Both the position numbers and the translations under genes were made by a program. From Viridibacillus arenosi (lineage in GTDB: Bacteria; Bacillota; Bacilli; Bacillales_A; Planococcaceae), in assembly GCF_001955655.1 (NCBI RefSeq), contig NZ_MSPW01000002.1:372001-436000 (forward strand): a stretch of 64,000 nucleotides of DNA, read 5' to 3'. Shown here piece by piece: positions 49,076 through 59,143 of the stretch (its first letter is position 1; every line of letters begins with the position of its first letter). Under the pieces are notes generated by a model. The model was given only the letters and a program-made list of their open reading frames with translations. It ran no database searches and was not told the DNA's origin.

Positions 49076-49818
49076 TGAGAAATATTATTATTACTGGAGC
49101 TGCAGGTGGACTTGGACAAGCGATGGTGAAAAAATTTGTTGACCAAGGAGATTTTGTATTTGCAGCAGATCTCCATTTAGATAGAGTATTAGAATTACAA
49201 AATCAATATAGTAATCAAGTGAAAGCGATAGTACTTGATGTGACAAATGAAGATTCAGTTCGTGAAGCATTACAGCAAGTCGCTTCTAGAGGGAATGTAG
49301 ATGTTCTGGTAAATAATGCAGGATTACAATATCGTGAAAAAATTGAAAACTTCCCAACAGAACAGTGGGATTTATTAATTAATGTCATGCTTACTGGGTC
49401 TTTTCTTATGACTAAGCATGCTATTCCTTATATGAAAGAGCAACAGTATGGACGTATAGTGAATATTTCCTCTGTACATGGAGAAATGGCTACACCTGAA
49501 AAAGTCGCTTATGTTGCAGCAAAACACGGTGTAATTGGTCTGACAAGAGTAACTGCATTAGAAGGTGCTGAATTTGGTATTACAGCCAACGCTGTTTTAC
49601 CTGGACCAGTAAAAACGCCATTGCTAGTAAAACAAATACAAGATTTAGAAGGTAAAGGGATGACTGAAGCTGAAGCATTAGCTGAAATTATGTATCCAAA
49701 GCAAGCGATGAAACGATTCATAAGCACAGAAGAAATTGCCGATGGTGTTTACTTCTTATCATCAAATGAAGCTTCAGGTATTACAGGGGAAAATTTAAAT
49801 ATTTCTGGTGGTATGTAA
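49075..49818 (+). CDS. 3-hydroxybutyrate dehydrogenase (SDR)
   Basis: A 247-residue short-chain dehydrogenase with TGAAGGLGQAMV, NNAGLQY, NISSVHG and YVAAKHG, the last carrying the catalytic Tyr and Lys. The VHGEMATPEKVAYVAAKHGV segment and the QAMKRFISTEEIADGVYFL C-terminal part are typical of D-3-hydroxybutyrate dehydrogenases. It would oxidise 3-hydroxybutyrate to acetoacetate, the substrate of ScoAB. The closest counterpart in Bacillus subtilis is yxjF. It is coupled to the preceding gene by a TAATG overlap. Confidence 0.9.
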   Translation: MRNIIITGAAGGLGQAMVKKFVDQGDFVFAADLHLDRVLELQNQYSNQVKAIVLDVTNEDSVREALQQVASRGNVDVLVNNAGLQYREKIENFPTEQWDLLINVMLTGSFLMTKHAIPYMKEQQYGRIVNISSVHGEMATPEKVAYVAAKHGVIGLTRVTALEGAEFGITANAVLPGPVKTPLLVKQIQDLEGKGMTEAEALAEIMYPKQAMKRFISTEEIADGVYFLSSNEASGITGENLNISGGM

Positions 49819-49846
49819 ATTTAAATCATTATGGGGAGTGATGAAA

Positions 49847-51031
49847 ATGGAAGCATATATTTTAAACGGTTCTAGAACAGCATTTGGAACATTTGGCGGC
49901 TCATTTAAAAATACTAGTGATATAGACTTAGCGGTAGCAACAGTTAAAGAAACGATAAAACGTAGTGGAGTAGAGGTAGAATCTATCGACGAAATTATTT
50001 TTGGGAATATTATTCATACAACGAGTAATTCCGCATATTTAGCAAGACATATTGGGTTAAAGAGCGGGATGACAGAGTATTCAACAGCATTGACAGTTAA
50101 TCGTCTATGTGGTTCTGGTCTACAGGCAATAGTTTCTGCTGCGAAAAATATTATTTTAGGTGAAACCGATGCAGCTATTGCAGGGGGGACTGAAAATATG
50201 AGTTTAGCACCTCATGTATTACGGGGCACTCGTTTTGGTTCTCCTAATAAAGCACCTGAAATTGACGACATGCTTTGGGAGACATTATATGATCAATATG
50301 CAGGTTGTGGCATGGGAATGACGGCTGAAAATCTAGCGGATAAGTATGGAATTACTAGAGAAGAACAAGATGCTTTCTCTATGAACTCACACAAAAAGGC
50401 ATCTATCGCTCGTGAAAGTGGCCGCTTTGCAGAAGAAATTGTTCCAGTTGTGCTAAAAGGAAAAAAAGGCAAAGAAATTATTATTAATCAAGATGAGCAT
50501 ATTCGTACTGACATTTCTGCTGAAAGATTAGGAAAACTTAATCCAGCCTTCAAAGAAACTGGAACCGTGACAGCAGGAAATGCCAGTGGTATTAATGATG
50601 GTGCTGCTTCTGTTTTAGTTGTATCAAGTGATTACTTAGAAAAGAATAAATTACAACCATTAGCGAAAATTGTTTCTTGGGGGATAGCTGGTGTAGATCC
50701 TAAATATATGGGAATTGGGCCAGTACCAGCGATTCGAAAAGCATTACAAAAAGCAAAGTTAGAAATTAATCAAATTGACTTGTTTGAATTGAATGAAGCA
50801 TTTGCAGCGCAGTCTTTAGCAGTCGTGAAAGAACTTGAAATCGATGAAGAAAAGGTGAACGTCAATGGTGGTGCTGTAGCACTAGGCCATCCAGTTGGAG
50901 CTAGTGGAGCGCGCATTAGTTATTCGTTAGCAGTTGAAATGAATAAAAGAAATGTTCGATATGGTGTTGCGAGTTTATGTATTGGTGGTGGGCAAGGCAT
51001 TGCAATTATATTGGAAAATCCAAACTATTAA
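49847..51031 (+). CDS. Acetyl-CoA acetyltransferase (thiolase)
   Basis: A 394-residue type II thiolase. The acylated cysteine lies in [12 protein letters not shown] near residue 87. The other active-site segments are [17 protein letters not shown] and the C-terminal [20 protein letters not shown] is also seen. It splits acetoacetyl-CoA to two acetyl-CoA and so completes ketone-body use by the operon. The start ATG 49847 follows GGGGAGTG by 6 nt; ATG 49841 in frame is closer to that site. The upstream in-frame codons lie in the preceding gene and are not coding for this protein. Confidence 0.95.
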   Translation: MEAYILNGSRTAFGTFGGSFKNTSDIDLAVATVKETIKRSGVEVESIDEIIFGNIIHTTSNSAYLARHIGLKSGMTEYSTALTVNRLCGSGLQAIVSAAKNIILGETDAAIAGGTENMSLAPHVLRGTRFGSPNKAPEIDDMLWETLYDQYAGCGMGMTAENLADKYGITREEQDAFSMNSHKKASIARESGRFAEEIVPVVLKGKKGKEIIINQDEHIRTDISAERLGKLNPAFKETGTVTAGNASGINDGAASVLVVSSDYLEKNKLQPLAKIVSWGIAGVDPKYMGIGPVPAIRKALQKAKLEINQIDLFELNEAFAAQSLAVVKELEIDEEKVNVNGGAVALGHPVGASGARISYSLAVEMNKRNVRYGVASLCIGGGQGIAIILENPNY

Positions 51032-51047
51032 TTATGGGGGTTAGTTT

Positions 51048-52352
51048 ATGAATGCTATTTCACGTATAGAAAAGTCTACTCTTAGAAAAACGATGACTCG
51101 AATTTTGCCTTTCATATTGATTTTATACACAATTGCTTATTTAGATAGAGTTAACTTAGGTTTTGCAGCTTTAGAAATGAATGCTGACTTAGCTTTAAGT
51201 GCTGAAGTATTCGGATTGCTGTCAGGTATCTTTTTTATAGGATATTTCTTCTTTGAAGTTCCAAGTAATATGATTATGCATAAAGTTGGTGCGAAAGTTT
51301 GGATTGCTCGAATTATGATTTCCTGGGGGATTTTAGTAATATTAACTGGTTTTGCTCAGAGTGCTACGCATTTATATATTTTAAGATTCCTATTGGGGGT
51401 CGCAGAAGCTGGATTCTTCCCAGGTATTATTTTATACCTGACTTATTGGTTCCGCTCTAGAGAACGCGGTAAAGCAACAGCTGTCTTATTATTAGCATTA
51501 CCGATTGGTGGTTTAATAGGAGCGCCACTTTCGGCTTGGATTATTGATAATGTTGTTTGGTTTAATCTCCAAGGTTGGCGTTGGATGTTTATTCTTGAGG
51601 GGATTCCAGCAATTATTTTAGGTGTGATAGTTGTCTTTTATTTAGTAAATCGACCTAAAGAGGCGAAGTGGTTAACTACCGAGGAGAAGGATTGGCTTGA
51701 GGGTGAGTTGAAAGAGGAACGAAGAGCAAGTGAAAAGGTCAACAAAGTATCTAAGAAAGAGATGCTTAAGGACTCTAAAGTTTGGAAGTTAGCATTTTTT
51801 TATTTTGCTGGTTATACAGGCATCTATGGTTTGTCTTTCTGGATTCCAACAATAATAAAAAACCTATCAGTTGTAGATACATCTAACATGCAAATCGGTT
51901 GGCTTGCAATGATTCCTTCATTAGTAGGAATTCCGGCAATTATTTTTACAGGTTGGAATACGGATCGAACTGATACTTATAAATCACATCTTATCGTATG
52001 TTTAATAATTGCAATTTTAGGATTCATAGGATGTGGTTTTGTAACAACACCTTTATCAATGGTTGCTATGCTTACTATTACATCTGCTGGGCTTTATGGA
52101 TTTACTGGATGTTTCTTTGCTTATATGACATTCTTTTTCACTGAATCAACAGCACCTGTTGGTATTGCACTTGTAAACTCATTTGCGGCTTTAGGTGGCT
52201 TCGTTGGCCCAATGATTCTAGGATCTTTAACGTTAACTTCAGGAATGCTTCTCATTGCATTTTTACTTTTTGCAGGCTTATTAACTTTACTTTCTTTAAA
52301 ACAAGTAAGAGATAATTCAGTTGTTGAAATTGGAGCATTAGAGATAGATTAG
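51048..52352 (+). CDS. MFS transporter, anion:cation symporter family
   Basis: A 434-residue major facilitator with 12 membrane helices. The family N-terminus ILPFILILYTIAYLDRVNLGFAALEM (in parts, residues 18-45) with Asp-Arg-Val-Asn, and the RFLLGVAEAGFFPGIILYLTYWF segment, are typical of tartrate/4-hydroxyphenylacetate-like (ACS) carriers. A cytoplasmic loop rich in Lys and Glu divides the two halves. It is the last gene of the island. A second transporter beside the GntP permease suggests that the operon handles more than one acid. The substrate is unknown. Confidence 0.88.
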   Translation: MNAISRIEKSTLRKTMTRILPFILILYTIAYLDRVNLGFAALEMNADLALSAEVFGLLSGIFFIGYFFFEVPSNMIMHKVGAKVWIARIMISWGILVILTGFAQSATHLYILRFLLGVAEAGFFPGIILYLTYWFRSRERGKATAVLLLALPIGGLIGAPLSAWIIDNVVWFNLQGWRWMFILEGIPAIILGVIVVFYLVNRPKEAKWLTTEEKDWLEGELKEERRASEKVNKVSKKEMLKDSKVWKLAFFYFAGYTGIYGLSFWIPTIIKNLSVVDTSNMQIGWLAMIPSLVGIPAIIFTGWNTDRTDTYKSHLIVCLIIAILGFIGCGFVTTPLSMVAMLTITSAGLYGFTGCFFAYMTFFFTESTAPVGIALVNSFAALGGFVGPMILGSLTLTSGMLLIAFLLFAGLLTLLSLKQVRDNSVVEIGALEID

Positions 52353-52584
52353 AGAATTAGAAAAGACTACTAAAATTAATCTATAAGGGCTGTAGAGCGG
52401 GTTTGAATTGCTCCCTATTTAATAACTTTATCCCTATTTTGGGATTAATCAATTTGGTTCTATTAATGGAAGAAACAATATTTCAACTACAAATTACAGA
52501 AGTATATATGGTTTGCTTTTTATTATGTAGAAAATTTTATTATTCAATGTTAAATTGCTGACGAGGAACATTTATAAGGGGTAT
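52353..52584. other. Intergenic region between MFS gene and glyQS
   Basis: AT-rich sequence without an ORF carrying a ribosome site, ending at the shared terminator. I see no other feature in it. Confidence 0.4.
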
Positions 52585-52625
52585 AAAAAGAGCCGTGATA
52601 GAATATCCCATCACGACTCTTTTTG
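52585..52625. terminator. Bidirectional terminator between the MFS gene and glyQS
   Basis: AAAAAGAG and CGTGAT pair with ATCACG and CTCTTTTT with one C-A mismatch, and A and T runs lie on the two sides. It can end both the plus-strand operon and the minus-strand glyQS transcript. Confidence 0.85.
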
Positions 52626-52669
52626 GTTTGATAATGTTACTGTTTATTAAGTTCAGTTTAGCTTAGCTG

Positions 52670-54052
52670 TTAGAACTCAAGATGTTTAGCAATATAAGCT
52701 TTAACATCTGCAATCGGCATACGAACTTGTTCCATTGAGTCGCGGTGACGTACTGTTACTTGGCCGTCTTCTACTGAGTCAAAATCGTATGTGATACAGA
52801 ATGGTGTACCAATTTCATCTTGGCGACGGTAGCGTTTACCGATTGATTGAGATTCGTCATAATCCACTGGGAATTCTTTACGAAGATCAGCCCAAACGTC
52901 ATTCGCTTGCTCTGCTAATTTTTTTGAAAGTGGTAATACAGCTGCTTTGAAAGGTGCTAAAGCAGGGTGGAAGCGAAGAACTGTACGTTTGTCGTCGTTC
53001 TCTAATTCTTCCTCGTCATATGCATCACATAAGAATGCTAGAGTTACACGGTCTGCTCCTAATGATGGTTCGATGCAATATGGTACATAGCGTTCATTTG
53101 TAACTGGATCGATATAAGTGAAATCTTCACCTGAATGTTCCATATGACGTTTTAAATCGAAGTCTGTACGAGACGCTACGCCCCAAAGTTCGCCCCAACC
53201 GAATGGGAATTGGAATTCGATATCTGTTGTAGCATTTGAGTAGTGAGAAAGTTCATCGTCCGCGTGATCACGTAGGCGCATACTGCTTTCAGACATACTT
53301 AAATTTAATAACCAGTTTTTACAGAAGTCTTTCCAGTAAGCATGCCACTCTAATTCAGTACCTGGTTTACAGAAGAATTCAAGTTCCATTTGTTCGAATT
53401 CACGTGTACGGAAAGTGAAGTTTCCTGGAGTGATTTCGTTACGGAAAGATTTACCAACCTGTGCGATACCGAATGGTGTACGTTTACGCATTGAACGTTG
53501 AACGTTTTTGAAATTCACGAAAATACCTTGTGCTGTTTCAGGACGTAGGAAAATTTCATTTGTTGAAGATTCCGTTACGCCTTGGAAAGTTTTGAACATT
53601 AAGTTGAATTGGCGGATTTCTGTGAAATCTTGTTCGCCGCAATCTGGGCATTTTACGTCATATTCACTCATAACTTCAGCCATTTTATCTAATGGTAAAC
53701 CATCTACGATAATTTCTTGACCTTGTGCTAATGCTGCATCTTCGATTAATTTATCTGCACGATGGCGTGATTTACATTTTTTACAGTCAACCATAGGGTC
53801 ATTGAAGTTACCGACGTGACCAGATGCTACCCAAGTTTTTGGATTCATTAGAATAGCTGCATCAAGACCAACATTATATTGTGATTCTTGAACGAACTTT
53901 TTCCACCATGCTTTTTTTACGTTGTTTTTTAGTTCTACACCAAGTGGGCCGTAATCCCAAGTGTTTGCTAAACCTCCGTAGATTTCAGATCCTGGGAATA
54001 CGAATCCACGATGTTTTGCTAAGCTAACGATATTTTCCATTGATTTTGCCAT
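52670..54052 (-). CDS. glyQS: Glycyl-tRNA synthetase, single-chain type
   Basis: A 460-residue class II synthetase of the homodimeric type, not the alpha2-beta2 GlyQ/GlyS type of Bacillus subtilis. It begins [27 protein letters not shown], then has LNPKTW-like [29 protein letters not shown] (motif 2 region) and [23 protein letters not shown]-terminal anticodon domain ends the protein. The Cys-containing [11 protein letters not shown] and CPDCGEQ are likely to bind zinc. ATG 54052 follows TGGAGGGATTTTC. The gene faces the opposite way from recO and ccpN. A glycine T-box lies upstream. Confidence 0.97.
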   Translation of the reverse strand: MAKSMENIVSLAKHRGFVFPGSEIYGGLANTWDYGPLGVELKNNVKKAWWKKFVQESQYNVGLDAAILMNPKTWVASGHVGNFNDPMVDCKKCKSRHRADKLIEDAALAQGQEIIVDGLPLDKMAEVMSEYDVKCPDCGEQDFTEIRQFNLMFKTFQGVTESSTNEIFLRPETAQGIFVNFKNVQRSMRKRTPFGIAQVGKSFRNEITPGNFTFRTREFEQMELEFFCKPGTELEWHAYWKDFCKNWLLNLSMSESSMRLRDHADDELSHYSNATTDIEFQFPFGWGELWGVASRTDFDLKRHMEHSGEDFTYIDPVTNERYVPYCIEPSLGADRVTLAFLCDAYDEEELENDDKRTVLRFHPALAPFKAAVLPLSKKLAEQANDVWADLRKEFPVDYDESQSIGKRYRRQDEIGTPFCITYDFDSVEDGQVTVRHRDSMEQVRMPIADVKAYIAKHLEF

Positions 54053-54061
54053 GAAAATCCC

Positions 54062-54290
54062 TCCAAAAAGTAATTGAAAATAAGAAAGCACCCGTCTCCG
54101 GGCACTAATGCCCGGGGACGAGTGCGTAATGACCCGCGGTTCCACCCCGATTGACTAAGAACAAACTTAGTCCTCTTTGAAAAAAATAGCTCCCGGTTGC
54201 CGTTTCTCATTTCCTGTAGGCTTTCACTTTCCCCACTCGCTATGTTTTGAAATGATACTTATTTTCCGTTCATCGCCTATATGATTTGAA
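54062..54290 (-). promoter_or_regulatory. Glycine T-box riboswitch of glyQS
   Basis: The minus-strand leader has the conserved T-box sequence GGGTGGAACCGCG (complement of 54135-54147). A GC-rich terminator follows, with CGTCCCCGGGCA pairing with TGCCCGGAGACG (54091-54124), then a T-rich tail. A GGC glycine codon in AACGGCAACC (complement of 54199-54201) is the likely specifier. Uncharged tRNA-Gly would stabilise the antiterminator and let transcription proceed. Confidence 0.93.
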
Positions 54291-54293
54291 CAC

Positions 54294-54322
54294 ATTGTAA
54301 CACGCGTTTCTTTTCTTAGCAA
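54294..54322 (-). promoter_or_regulatory. Promoter of the glyQS T-box leader
   Basis: On the minus strand TTGCTA (complement of 54317-54322) and TACAAT (complement of 54294-54299) are separated by exactly 17 bp, a good sigma-A promoter placed just ahead of the T-box. Confidence 0.75.
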
Positions 54323-54378
54323 TATACAGTGAAATAGTATATAATTATTAAGTATTGAGTATAACACTTTTTGAGGCG

Positions 54379-55017
54379 GTGAGTCCAATAGAACTCAACA
54401 AACGTCAGGAAGAGATCTTAGAAATTGTTAAAGGAAATGGCCCTATAACGGGGGAACAAATTGCTGAGCGTCTTTCACTGACTAGAGCAACACTAAGACC
54501 AGATCTAGCCATACTTACAATGGCAGGTTATTTAGATGCTAGACCACGTGTGGGTTATTTTTATTCTGGTAAAAAGACAGGTCAAGCTGTTATAGATAGC
54601 ATGATGAATATGAAAGTGAAAGATTTTCAATCAATTCCGGTTGTGGTATCTGAGAATATATCAGTATATGATGCCATCTGTCAGATGTTTCTAGAAGACG
54701 TTGGAACTCTTTTTGTTGTAGACAAAAACGCATACTTGACAGGTGTCCTATCAAGGAAAGATTTGCTTCGCACAAGTATTGGAAATCAGGACTTAAATCA
54801 CATCCCAGTGCATATTATAATGACTAGAATGCCTAATATTGCATTCTGTATGAAGACAGACGGATTGATTCAAGCAGCCCAAAAGCTTATTGAAAGACAA
54901 ATTGATGCGCTACCTGTCGTCCTTGAACATCCTGATGGCTACGAAGTCATAGGTCGGCTAACAAAAACAAATATTACGCGGGCATTTTTATCGCTTGCGG
55001 ATAACCATGATTTGTGA
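54379..55017 (+). CDS. ccpN: Gluconeogenesis repressor CcpN
   Basis: CcpN represses gluconeogenic genes such as gapB and pckA during growth on sugars in Bacillus subtilis. The 212-residue protein has an N-terminal winged helix ([20 protein letters not shown] and then [23 protein letters not shown], residues 6-55) and two CBS domains, with [15 protein letters not shown] and RQIDALPVV. The start GTG 54379 is chosen because it gives a length and N-terminus ([11 protein letters not shown]) close to the known protein. Its ribosome site, TGAGG at 54372-54376, is unusually close. TATAAT at 54342-54347 is a probable -10. yqfL follows immediately. Confidence 0.9.
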   Translation: MSPIELNKRQEEILEIVKGNGPITGEQIAERLSLTRATLRPDLAILTMAGYLDARPRVGYFYSGKKTGQAVIDSMMNMKVKDFQSIPVVVSENISVYDAICQMFLEDVGTLFVVDKNAYLTGVLSRKDLLRTSIGNQDLNHIPVHIIMTRMPNIAFCMKTDGLIQAAQKLIERQIDALPVVLEHPDGYEVIGRLTKTNITRAFLSLADNHDL

Positions 55018-55030
55018 GGTGATGCATTCA

Positions 55031-55846
55031 ATGAATAAATTAGCCGTATTTATCGTTTCTGATTCAGTTGGAGAGACAGGAGAACTTGTCACGAAAGCTG
55101 CAATCAGTCAGTTTAGACCAGGAATGCAAGATACATTTTTGAAGCGTTTCCCTCATGTGGAGAGTTTGGAACAGTTAAATGAGATCGTTCATTTAGCTAC
55201 TGAACAAGGTGCTATAATCGTCTATACACTAGTAAAAGAAGAAATGCGTTCTTATATACAACACTTAAGTGATAACATGATTGTTCCAGCTATTGATTTG
55301 ATGGGACCACTAATGGGGAAATTGGAAGAAACTTTAAAAATAGAGCCTGTAGAAGAGCCTGGGTTAGTAAGAAAATTAGATGATGATTATTTTAAAAAGA
55401 TTGAAGCAATTGAATTTGCAGTTAAATACGATGATGGTCGCGACCCTAGAGGCTTATTACTAGCAGATATAGTGTTAGTAGGAGTTTCACGTACTTCAAA
55501 AACACCATTATCGCAATATTTAGCGCATAAGCGTTATAAGGTTGCAAACGTACCACTTGTTCCCGAGGTGGAACCACCAGAAGAATTATTTTTAGTGGAT
55601 TCTCAAAAATGCTTTGGGCTTGTAATTTCACCTGAAAAGTTGAATAATATAAGAAAAGAGCGTTTGATTGCACTTGGATTAAACGACGGTGCGAATTACG
55701 CGAAACTTGATCGAATCAATGAAGAAATTGTACATTTCCGAAAAGTTGTCGATCGCATCGGTTGTCATGTCATTGATGTGACGAATCGTGCAGTGGAAGA
55801 AACTGCAAATGATATACTGCATCGTATTCAATTATCAAAACAATGA
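55031..55846 (+). CDS. yqfL: Pyruvate phosphate dikinase/PEP synthase regulatory protein
   Basis: A 271-residue bifunctional kinase/pyrophosphorylase of the DUF299 family that modifies pyruvate phosphate dikinase or PEP synthase. In Bacillus subtilis it also affects CcpN-dependent control. It begins [22 protein letters not shown]-loop-like [19 protein letters not shown] lies near residue 150. The C-terminal part includes [21 protein letters not shown] 55031 follows GTGAGGTGATG; other in-frame ATGs lie upstream inside ccpN or the ribosome site. It is co-transcribed with ccpN and has its own terminator. Confidence 0.93.
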   Translation: MNKLAVFIVSDSVGETGELVTKAAISQFRPGMQDTFLKRFPHVESLEQLNEIVHLATEQGAIIVYTLVKEEMRSYIQHLSDNMIVPAIDLMGPLMGKLEETLKIEPVEEPGLVRKLDDDYFKKIEAIEFAVKYDDGRDPRGLLLADIVLVGVSRTSKTPLSQYLAHKRYKVANVPLVPEVEPPEELFLVDSQKCFGLVISPEKLNNIRKERLIALGLNDGANYAKLDRINEEIVHFRKVVDRIGCHVIDVTNRAVEETANDILHRIQLSKQ

Positions 55847-55858
55847 GATAAGTATGCT

Positions 55859-55888
55859 AACCGCCCCGTTCCTGGGGAGGTTTTTTTG
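55859..55888 (+). terminator. Terminator after yqfL
   Basis: AACC-CCCC (55859-55867) pairs with GGGG-GGTT around GTTCCT, with one mismatch, followed by seven T. Confidence 0.88.
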
Positions 55889-55947
55889 TGTGTTTTATAA
55901 AAAAGTGATAGATTTTTCAGACAAAATGTTTTATAATAAAAAATTGT

Positions 55948-55975
55948 GGTAAAAATGTATATAAGCATTTTTACC
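55948..55975. promoter_or_regulatory. Perfect inverted repeat upstream of dnaG
   Basis: GGTAAAAATG (55948-55957) pairs perfectly with CATTTTTACC (55966-55975) across an 8-nt loop. TATAAT at 55932-55937 lies just upstream and could be the dnaG -10, placing the repeat in the early leader. There is no T-run, so operator or leader hairpin is more likely than terminator. Confidence 0.45.
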
Positions 55976-56071
55976 TTTCCATAATAAAATATAAATTTTT
56001 ATGTCGAAATATGCAGGACTTTTAAATGATTATCTCGAATTCAGTTATTAGCAAGTAAAGATGGTGATGGA

Positions 56072-57886
56072 ATGGCTCAAAGAATACCTGAAGAAATTAT
56101 TGAACAAATTCGTTCTCAGGCAGATATAGTTGATGTCATCAATGATTATGTGCAATTGACGAAGCGAGGCAGAAACTGGTTTGGTTTATGTCCGTTTCAT
56201 GGTGAATCGACACCTTCTTTTTCTGTATCTACAGATAAACAAATATTCCATTGCTTTGGTTGCGGAGCTGGAGGGAACGCTATTACATTCTTGATGGATA
56301 TCGATCATATTCCATTCCAAGAGGCGGTTGCTAAGTTAGGTGATCGTGTGGGCGTTCATGTAGAGGTATCAACTTCTGAAGAACAAACGCACCCTATTTC
56401 TAAAGAAGAAGGGCGGATGAAAGAAGCTCATGCTTTTGCGGCTGAGTATTATCAGCACCTCCTCCTTAATACGGAGGAAGGAGAAAAAGCTCTTATATAT
56501 TTGCAACAAAGAGGATTTACGAAGGAACTTATCGAATCTTATGGCATTGGCTGGTCCTTACCCCATTGGGATTCACTGACTCAACTGTTAAAACGAAAAG
56601 GTTTCGAATTAGCAGAAATGGAACAATGTGGACTCATTATTCAAAAGGAAGATGGCTCTGGATGGTTTGACCGCTTTCGGGAAAGAATAATGTTTCCAAT
56701 CAAAGATGAAGGTGGGAGAATAATTGCTTTCTCAGGTCGGATAATTGACAATACTGGAGAAGACGCTAAGTATTTGAATAGTCCAGAATCACCAATTTTC
56801 CATAAAGGGCAAGTCCTCTATAATTTGGATCAAGCTCGACCGGTTATTCGTAAAGAGAGAAAGATTGTATTATTTGAAGGTTTTATGGATGTTCTGTCAG
56901 GTAAAAAGGCAAATGTTCATAATTCTGTTGCTACAATGGGAACAGCACTTACGATGCAACATTTGAACAAGATAAAACGTCTAGCTGAACGTATCATTGT
57001 TTGTTATGACGGAGATAAAGCCGGCTGGGAGGCTGCAAAGCGAGCTGCGGAAATGTTACACGCAGAAAAGATGAAAGTAGATGTTGCAGTACTCCCAACA
57101 GGACTTGATCCGGATGACTATATAAAGCAGTTTGGAGAAGAATCTTTTAAAGCTAAGATTATTGAAGAACCACTCAGTTATATAGCATTTATGCTGATGT
57201 TTGCACGCAGAAACAAAAACTTCCAATTTAATAATGATATATTGCAGTATGTGGATGAAGCCTTGAACTATTTAGTTGGAGGAATATCACCAATCGAGAA
57301 GGAATTATATATAAAGCAAATATCAACAGAAACAAGTATTTCAGAAGACACGCTAAATATGCAACTGCGCCAAAAGGAAGGACAGCTTGCTCAAAACTCA
57401 AAAAGTCAAGAGCAACAACAGTCTCCTGCGCCGCAAATGAGGCTCCCTAAAAAGAAGATCACAGCGATAGATCGTGCTGAAAGATTACTTCTAGCACACA
57501 TGTTACATAACATTGACGTTGTTGATCGTGTACGTTTAGCGGAGCAAGAACCATTTGTTAGAGATGACTATTTAGCGGTCTATGTACATCTCATAGGTTT
57601 CTATGAAAACCACCAGAAAGCAGATTATCAGCGATTCGCTGAAGTTCTAGAAGATAGTGAATTACGAAAAATTGCAATGGAAGCAGCTTTAGCAGATCGT
57701 GATCCTGAGCATCTCGAAGAAGAGATCTCGGATTGCTTGAAACAAGTTCAAAAGTATAAAATTGAGCAGCAAATTCAAGATAAGAATCACGCATTAAAAG
57801 AAGCGGAGAAAATGCATGATTTCGGAAGTGCATTAAAGCTTTCACAAGAAGTAATTGATTTAAGAAAATCGTTATCGGCAATGTGA
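56072..57886 (+). CDS. dnaG: DNA primase
   Basis: DnaG makes the RNA primers for chromosome replication. The 604-residue protein has the N-terminal zinc ribbon with [14 protein letters not shown] and [14 protein letters not shown]. The TOPRIM catalytic core includes [12 protein letters not shown] (near residue 265) and [14 protein letters not shown]-terminal helicase-binding domain follows a Gln/Pro-rich linker (QEQQQSPAP). ATG 56072 has a modest ribosome site (GATGGTGATGG). sigA follows after about 30 nt, the classic primase-sigma operon. Confidence 0.97.
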   Translation: MAQRIPEEIIEQIRSQADIVDVINDYVQLTKRGRNWFGLCPFHGESTPSFSVSTDKQIFHCFGCGAGGNAITFLMDIDHIPFQEAVAKLGDRVGVHVEVSTSEEQTHPISKEEGRMKEAHAFAAEYYQHLLLNTEEGEKALIYLQQRGFTKELIESYGIGWSLPHWDSLTQLLKRKGFELAEMEQCGLIIQKEDGSGWFDRFRERIMFPIKDEGGRIIAFSGRIIDNTGEDAKYLNSPESPIFHKGQVLYNLDQARPVIRKERKIVLFEGFMDVLSGKKANVHNSVATMGTALTMQHLNKIKRLAERIIVCYDGDKAGWEAAKRAAEMLHAEKMKVDVAVLPTGLDPDDYIKQFGEESFKAKIIEEPLSYIAFMLMFARRNKNFQFNNDILQYVDEALNYLVGGISPIEKELYIKQISTETSISEDTLNMQLRQKEGQLAQNSKSQEQQQSPAPQMRLPKKKITAIDRAERLLLAHMLHNIDVVDRVRLAEQEPFVRDDYLAVYVHLIGFYENHQKADYQRFAEVLEDSELRKIAMEAALADRDPEHLEEEISDCLKQVQKYKIEQQIQDKNHALKEAEKMHDFGSALKLSQEVIDLRKSLSAM

Positions 57887-57918
57887 TGCGGATTCGGTTG
57901 TTGAAGGAGGAAACACCT

Positions 57919-59052
57919 ATGGCAGACAAGTCTAAAAATATTAAACCAGTAGTTGAACATGAACACACTCTAGAAGAAGCAAAAAAACTTTTAGTAGATT
58001 CAGGTAAAAAGAATGGTGAATTAACTTACCTAGAGATTGCAGATAAACTACAATCCTACGAAATGGAAGCAGACCAAGTAGAAGAATTTATCGAGCAATT
58101 AGAATCGAAAGGTATTGAGCTTGGTGGAAAAGACGGTGATGAGGAAAATCTTGATCGTCTATTAAAAGGTAGTGCAGCTGAAGAGACGTTTGACTTAAAT
58201 GATTTAAGCGTACCTCCAGGTGTTAAAATTAATGACCCTGTAAGAATGTACCTAAAAGAAATTGGTCGCGTAGATTTATTAAGTGCAAAAGAAGAAATTG
58301 CACTTGCTGAACGCATCGAGCAAGGTGATGACGAAGCGCGTAAGAGATTAGCAGAAGCCAACTTACGACTTGTAGTAAGTATCGCGAAACGTTATGTTGG
58401 TCGTGGTATGCTATTCCTTGATTTAATCCAAGAAGGTAATATGGGGCTTATTAAAGCAGTTGAAAAATTTGACTATCGCAAAGGATTCAAATTTAGTACG
58501 TATGCAACTTGGTGGATTCGCCAAGCCATTACACGTGCGATTGCTGACCAAGCGAGAACAATCCGTATTCCTGTACACATGGTTGAAACAATTAATAAAC
58601 TAATCCGTGTACAACGTCAACTTTTACAAGATTTAGGTCGTGAACCATCTCCTGAAGAAATCGGAGAAGAAATGGACTTAACTCCTGAAAAAGTTCGTGA
58701 AATCTTAAAAATAGCACAAGAGCCAGTTTCTCTAGAAACGCCAATTGGTGAAGAAGATGATTCACACTTAGGAGACTTTATCGAAGACTCAGAAGCACAA
58801 TCACCATCTGATCATGCAGCGTATGAGCTACTAAAAGAACAATTAGAAGATGTACTTGATACATTAACTGATCGTGAAGAAAATGTGTTACGTTTGCGTT
58901 TTGGTTTAGATGACGGACGTACGCGTACACTGGAAGAAGTAGGGAAAGTATTTGGCGTTACACGTGAGCGTATTCGTCAAATCGAGGCGAAAGCACTAAG
59001 AAAATTGCGCCATCCATCTCGTAGCAAACGTTTAAAAGACTTTTTAGAATAG
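57919..59052 (+). CDS. sigA: Primary sigma factor SigA (RpoD)
   Basis: The 377-residue housekeeping sigma factor has the compact Gram-positive layout without the long non-conserved region. Region 1.2 begins [17 protein letters not shown]. Region 2 includes [21 protein letters not shown] and [18 protein letters not shown] for -10 recognition and melting. Region 4 has the helix-turn-helix [20 protein letters not shown] for the -35. The ATG at 57919 follows GAAGGAGGAAACACC. It ends with a strong terminator and is co-transcribed with dnaG. Confidence 0.99.
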   Translation: MADKSKNIKPVVEHEHTLEEAKKLLVDSGKKNGELTYLEIADKLQSYEMEADQVEEFIEQLESKGIELGGKDGDEENLDRLLKGSAAEETFDLNDLSVPPGVKINDPVRMYLKEIGRVDLLSAKEEIALAERIEQGDDEARKRLAEANLRLVVSIAKRYVGRGMLFLDLIQEGNMGLIKAVEKFDYRKGFKFSTYATWWIRQAITRAIADQARTIRIPVHMVETINKLIRVQRQLLQDLGREPSPEEIGEEMDLTPEKVREILKIAQEPVSLETPIGEEDDSHLGDFIEDSEAQSPSDHAAYELLKEQLEDVLDTLTDREENVLRLRFGLDDGRTRTLEEVGKVFGVTRERIRQIEAKALRKLRHPSRSKRLKDFLE

Positions 59053-59055
59053 TCC

Positions 59056-59090
59056 TTAAGGCACTCCTTTACAGGGGTGCCTTTTTTATA
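59056..59090 (+). terminator. Terminator of sigA
   Basis: AAGGCACTCC (59058-59067) pairs with GGGTGCCTT (59075-59083), followed by TTTTT. Confidence 0.88.
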
Positions 59091-59143
59091 TAAATAAGGT
59101 AAAATTATGGATGAAATTGGTTTTTTAGTTGGGGGACTACTAG

